Shown here one piece after another: positions 6,457-9,344 of a DNA stretch of 9,344 bases; the first letter of the stretch is position 1, and each line of letters opens with the position of its first letter. Both the position numbers and the translations under genes were made by a program. Source of the DNA: an uncultured Ruminococcus sp. (GTDB lineage Bacteria > Bacillota > Clostridia > Oscillospirales > Acutalibacteraceae); assembly GCA_902783065.1 (NCBI GenBank), contig CACZPV010000091.1, positions 1 to 9,344 of the forward strand. Reading direction: 5' to 3'. A model generated the notes under the pieces. It had not been told where the DNA came from. It saw only the letters and a program-made list of their open reading frames with translations, and searched no databases.

Positions 6457-6527
6457 TAAGGAAACACAGAATCAGTCAAATTATCTTTCACAGCGCATAA
6501 TGTCACTGATCAATCAGGGTTTCCTTA
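6457..6527. repeat. 71-bp nested imperfect inverted repeat between murE and murF (MITE-like)
   Basis: Outer arms TAAGGAAAC (6457-6465) and GTTTCCTTA (6519-6527) match perfectly. Inside them ATCAGT (6471-6476) pairs with ACTGAT (6505-6510), and ATTAT (6480-6484) with ATAAT (6497-6501), leaving a 12-base loop. Both ends carry TA, which fits either part of the arm or a TA target duplication. The element has no coding capacity. It lies in an otherwise plain 168-base gap (6396-6563) in which I see no other signal. It could instead be an mRNA hairpin acting between the two genes. Confidence 0.6.
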
Positions 6528-6563
6528 TTAATTTCACTGAGTTTTCAAAACAGACTGGCGCCA

Positions 6564-8018
6564 TTATCCGCCAATTATATCTGCAATCACTTCACGCTCG
6601 TCATAATGGGTTTTCTTACCATTTTTATCCTGATAATCTTCATGCCCTTTTCCTGCAAGGACAATTATATCACCGTCCATAGCATTTTCAATACAGTAAC
6701 GTATCGCATCTGTCCTGTCAGGAATAGTAACATAACTGCCATCAGTTTTATCTATACCGCACTTTATATCGGCGATAATATCATTAACATCTTCAAATCT
6801 GGAATTATCCTCCGTAATTACAGACAGATCAGACAGTCTGCCCGAAATTTCACCCATTTCAAATCTTCTGTCACGAGGACGATTTCCGCCGGCACCAAAA
6901 AGAGTTATCAATCTGTTTGGATGATATTCCCTGAGAGTTGTTAAAATATTCTCCATACTTACAGCATTATGTGCATAATCGATCAGCAATGTATAATTTC
7001 CCGGTACTTTTACAGCTTCAACTCTGCCCTTTACCTTTACTTCATTCAAGCCGTCATAGATTGCCTGTTCAGGAATATCGAAATGCCTGCATACCGCCGC
7101 AGCAGCCAGCGCATTATGAACTGTAAACATCCCCGGAATCGCCACATCCAATGACATATTAAGTTTACCGGTTACATCAAAATGAACACCAAGATACCCT
7201 GGCTTTGACAACAGTGAAGCACCGGATGCTTTAAGTTCTGCCTTTTCGTCACATCCATAGGTTTCAATCCGGCAGGTATGATTTTCTATCATCTGATCTG
7301 CTGTAGGATCATCAATATTAATAATTCCGGTTGTACATTGTCTGAACAAGCGGGACTTACATTGCAGATAATCCTCCATCGTAGGATGTTCAACACCACC
7401 GATATGATCGTGAGAGAAATTTGTAAAAATGCCATAATCGAAAATAAAACCGTCTGTTCTATGCCATTTTATACCAAGTGAAGAAGCTTCCATAACACAA
7501 CATTTACAGCCGTCATCTATCATTGCCCTGAGTGCTTTTTGTATCTCATAGGATTCAGGAGTAGTATTGGCTGTTTTGATAGTTTTATCTCCATAAAGGA
7601 TACCAAGCGTTCCAATGATACCGGTTTTAACGCCGCCTTTTTCAAGGATAGAACGAATCATAGATGCAGTAGTTGTTTTGCCTTTGGTACCTGTAATTCC
7701 GATGGTTTTAAGCGTATCGGCAGGATTCCCGAAGTATTCCGCTGACATAAAAGCCAATGCTTTACGTGTATCATCTACCCTTATAACAGCAGCTCCGCTG
7801 ATTTTCATATCATCACGGCTCACAACTACAGCAGCCGCTCCATTATTTACCGCGTCCTGTGCAAACCTGTGTCCATCAGCGGCAGAACCCACAAGGCAGA
7901 CAAAAACACAGTTTTTAATAACCTTTCGGGAATCATAAATCACATCGGAAATCTCAATATCCGTACTTCCCGAAATTACGGTATAGTTAATTCTTGTCAG
8001 AAGTTTTTCAAGTTTCAA
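6564..8018 (-). CDS. murE: UDP-N-acetylmuramyl-tripeptide synthetase, MurE family
   Basis: Mur ligase that adds the third, diamino-acid residue to UDP-MurNAc-L-Ala-D-Glu using ATP. The 484 residues comprise an N-terminal UDP-binding domain, a central ATPase domain with P-loop GITGTKGKTTT (107-117), and a C-terminal domain with DYAHN (347-351), GAGGNRPRDRR (375-385) and LAGKGHEDYQ (454-463). NTTPES (151-156) and the Lys221 expected to be carbamylated (LQCKSRLF) are present. The motif that reads the diamino acid is DNPR in meso-DAP ligases; here it is DNSR (404-407), keeping Asn and Arg. EASSLGI (178-184) replaces the commoner EVSSHGL. I therefore favour meso-DAP, but the substrate is unproven, and a MurE-like paralog elsewhere in the genome cannot be excluded. 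The start is TTG, chosen because AAAGGAG lies 9 bases upstream. The aldolase-like gene ends 128 bases upstream. Confidence 0.92.
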   Translation of the reverse strand: MKLEKLLTRINYTVISGSTDIEISDVIYDSRKVIKNCVFVCLVGSAADGHRFAQDAVNNGAAAVVVSRDDMKISGAAVIRVDDTRKALAFMSAEYFGNPADTLKTIGITGTKGKTTTASMIRSILEKGGVKTGIIGTLGILYGDKTIKTANTTPESYEIQKALRAMIDDGCKCCVMEASSLGIKWHRTDGFIFDYGIFTNFSHDHIGGVEHPTMEDYLQCKSRLFRQCTTGIINIDDPTADQMIENHTCRIETYGCDEKAELKASGASLLSKPGYLGVHFDVTGKLNMSLDVAIPGMFTVHNALAAAAVCRHFDIPEQAIYDGLNEVKVKGRVEAVKVPGNYTLLIDYAHNAVSMENILTTLREYHPNRLITLFGAGGNRPRDRRFEMGEISGRLSDLSVITEDNSRFEDVNDIIADIKCGIDKTDGSYVTIPDRTDAIRYCIENAMDGDIIVLAGKGHEDYQDKNGKKTHYDEREVIADIIGG

Positions 8019-8034
8019 ATCCAGGAACTCCTTT
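8016..8034 (-). promoter_or_regulatory. Ribosome binding site that fixes the TTG start of murE
   Basis: On the minus strand AAAGGAG (8034-8028) lies 9 bases before TTG (8018-8016). The product from this TTG begins MKLEKLLTRI, a typical MurE N terminus, and no better in-frame ATG is close. Confidence 0.75.
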
Positions 8035-8082
8035 AGTTAAGCTTGTAAGCCAGTTAAAATAATCCAAGAAAATTGTGCTGTA

Positions 8083-8127
8083 CTTGTTTTACAGATTTCC
8101 GTCACATAGTGACAAACCAAAAACAAG
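8083..8127. repeat. Interrupted inverted repeat between the aldolase gene and murE
   Basis: CTTGTTTT (8083-8090) pairs with AAAACAAG (8120-8127). Nested inside, TTT-CC-GTCAC (8096-8105) pairs with GTGAC-AAA (8109-8116) around ATA, with two bulged C. On the minus transcript no T run follows directly, so it is not a standard terminator. It may modulate read-through into murE. Confidence 0.45.
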
Positions 8128-8146
8128 AGATCAGGTAATCATAGAA

Positions 8147-9127
8147 TCAGAAAGAATCCTTATCATAAAGGTACTGATAGAATGCTGCGTAATCCTCACG
8201 TTTATCAGCTGTAAATTGAATAGCGTCACGTGGGTGCTGATTAAGTCTTCCGGTAAGAAGATAAGGTATATCATAGCCCCAGACTATGCCGTCCGCTTTC
8301 AGTTTATTAATATGATTTTCAATAAACTTCAAAACGGGAGTAATATGATATTTAGGATTTTTCAGGAATCCAAGAAGCAATTCTGTAGGGCAATTTCCGG
8401 CACCTCTGCCCATACTGCTGACAGTAGAATCAAGATAGCTTACTCCCATTGTCAGTGTTTCAATGGTATTGGCGAAAGCCAGCTGCTGGTTATTATGAGC
8501 ATGGATACCTATGATCTTTCCGTATTTTTCACCACATTCAATATACTTATCTGCCAATCTTCTCATCTGTTCGGGATAGAGAGAGCCATAACTGTCAACA
8601 ATATAAATTGTATCTACACAGCTTCTGCCAATAAGCTCAAGTGCGTCATCGAGGTCACTGTCATTTGACTTTGAAACTGCCATAATATTAATCGTAGTTT
8701 CGTAGCCCTTGTTATGACAATATTCTACAATCTCAAGTGCTGAAGGGATGGTATGTATATACGTAGCTACTCTGATAAGATCAATCGGGCTGTTAGCCTT
8801 ATCACATATATCACGCTTAAAATTAGTACGTCCAACATCTGCCATAACAGAAATTTTCAAGTCCGTATCATTGTCCCCGACAATATCAATGATGTCCTGA
8901 TCATCACAGAATTTCCATTTTCCGAACTGATTTACATCAAACAAATCTTTATCAGCTTTATAGCCGAACTCCATATAATCAATTCCTGCCCGGATATTTG
9001 TCTTATACAAATCCCTGACAAATTCATCGGTAAATTCAAAATTATTAACCAGACCGCCATCCCTCAACGTACAATCCACTATCTTGATATCCGGTCTGAA
9101 CGATACAAGCTCACCTTTTTTCTGCAT
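8147..9127 (-). CDS. HMGL-like (DRE-TIM metallolyase) aldolase-family protein, substrate unknown
   Basis: The 326-residue product has the signatures of the pyruvate-carboxyltransferase/HMG-CoA-lyase TIM-barrel family (PF00682). DCTLRDGG is at 18-25, with Arg22 and Asp23 expected at the active site and metal. GIHAHNN is at 207-213, with His209 and His211 as likely metal ligands. SMGRGAGN is at 238-245. Family members cleave or form C-C bonds next to a keto or acyl group with a divalent metal: 4-hydroxy-2-oxovalerate aldolase, HMG-CoA lyase, isopropylmalate and homocitrate synthases. The protein is too short for isopropylmalate synthase and lacks its C-terminal regulatory domain. The RDGGxxNN start resembles aldolase-domain proteins I associate with surface-polysaccharide loci, but that is recollection, not proof. 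ATG is supported by AGGAGG (9140-9135) 7 bases upstream. It is the first gene of the minus-strand set that continues to murE and murF. Confidence 0.85.
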   Translation of the reverse strand: MQKKGELVSFRPDIKIVDCTLRDGGLVNNFEFTDEFVRDLYKTNIRAGIDYMEFGYKADKDLFDVNQFGKWKFCDDQDIIDIVGDNDTDLKISVMADVGRTNFKRDICDKANSPIDLIRVATYIHTIPSALEIVEYCHNKGYETTINIMAVSKSNDSDLDDALELIGRSCVDTIYIVDSYGSLYPEQMRRLADKYIECGEKYGKIIGIHAHNNQQLAFANTIETLTMGVSYLDSTVSSMGRGAGNCPTELLLGFLKNPKYHITPVLKFIENHINKLKADGIVWGYDIPYLLTGRLNQHPRDAIQFTADKREDYAAFYQYLYDKDSF

Positions 9128-9219
9128 TTTGATTCCTCCTGTAAATACGGTTCATTTATGATTCATTTATCACGTTTGTCTTTCGCTGTAACATTACATA
9201 ATACGAAATCACATCAATA

Positions 9220-9248
9220 ATTATACCTCATTTTTCGATAAAATACAA
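9220..9248 (-). promoter_or_regulatory. Probable promoter of the aldolase-murE-murF set
   Basis: On the minus strand TTGTAT (9248-9243), a 17-base spacer and a perfect TATAAT (9225-9220). The start would fall near 9213, leaving a leader of about 85 bases before ATG 9127. The leader carries a 9-base direct repeat, read on + as TTCATTTAT at 9151-9159 and 9162-9170. No riboswitch fold is apparent. Confidence 0.6.
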
Positions 9249-9299
9249 TACTTTCAACATTGAACAAACATATACTAATGATTTTTATTTGTCATACAT

Positions 9300-9344
9300 T
9301 CAGTGTTCATCTGCCGTATTATTCAGCAAAGCAGAAACATCACC
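9300..9344 (-). CDS. Possible C-terminal tail of an upstream minus-strand gene, cut by the window edge
   Basis: Reading the minus strand from the last base, 14 sense codons (GDVSALLNNTADEH) are followed by TGA at 9302-9300. The other two frames stop within a few codons. This is too short to identify, and an open frame of this length is expected often by chance. No terminator is evident between it and the promoter at 9248. Confidence 0.25.
   Translation of the reverse strand, partial: GDVSALLNNTADEH

Noticed and set aside
8075..8668. 197-codon open frame on the plus strand over the aldolase gene
   Set aside because: It is antisense to a gene with clear catalytic motifs, has no family signature, and arises from codon bias on the opposite strand.
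9151..9170. TTCATTTAT direct repeat in the aldolase leader as an operator or CRISPR-like repeat
   Set aside because: There are only two AT-rich 9-base copies with no spacers and no cas genes; noted in the promoter entry but not strong enough alone.

Overview
The window looks like chromosomal DNA of a Gram-positive anaerobe of the Clostridia, most likely a Ruminococcus-like Oscillospiraceae member. This rests on the AT-leaning composition, strong AGGAGG-type ribosome binding sites, two TTG starts, the short clostridial/archaeal-type LeuC (421 aa) and LeuD (160 aa), a lipoprotein with a Firmicutes-style signal, and a MurE of the kind I associate with gut Clostridia. The taxonomic call is inference; no rRNA or other marker is present.

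Layout. Positions 2-2705 (+) hold the chaperone block: the C-terminal half of dnaK, a terminator hairpin, dnaJ with its own TTG start, a second hairpin, and a small orphan lipoprotein gene. Positions 2706-3128 are a 423-base intergenic region. It has an island of GC-rich stem-loops, a two-copy direct repeat, a promoter-like signal on the minus strand, and the leuC promoter. Positions 3129-4901 (+) are leuC-leuD, the two subunits of isopropylmalate isomerase. A strong hairpin at 4989-5031 separates them from the converging minus-strand genes. Reading leftward from about 9248 on the minus strand come a promoter, an HMGL-like (DRE-TIM) aldolase/lyase gene, murE and murF. At the right edge a few minus-strand codons may be the tail of one more gene.

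How the genes work together. DnaJ delivers clients to DnaK and stimulates its ATPase. LeuC and LeuD form one [4Fe-4S] enzyme of leucine synthesis; leuA and leuB are not in the window. MurE and MurF act in succession to add residue 3 and then D-Ala-D-Ala to the UDP-MurNAc-peptide precursor of peptidoglycan. The aldolase-like gene upstream of murE is on the same strand and may share its transcript, but its substrate cannot be read from sequence.

No phage, CRISPR, toxin-antitoxin, transposase or defence genes are visible, and most of the window is ordinary core metabolism. The parts worth a second look are non-coding or subtle: a 71-bp nested inverted repeat with TA at both ends between murE and murF (MITE-like), the structured and possibly minus-transcribed block upstream of leuC, and a MurE whose substrate-specificity motif reads DNSR instead of DNPR.
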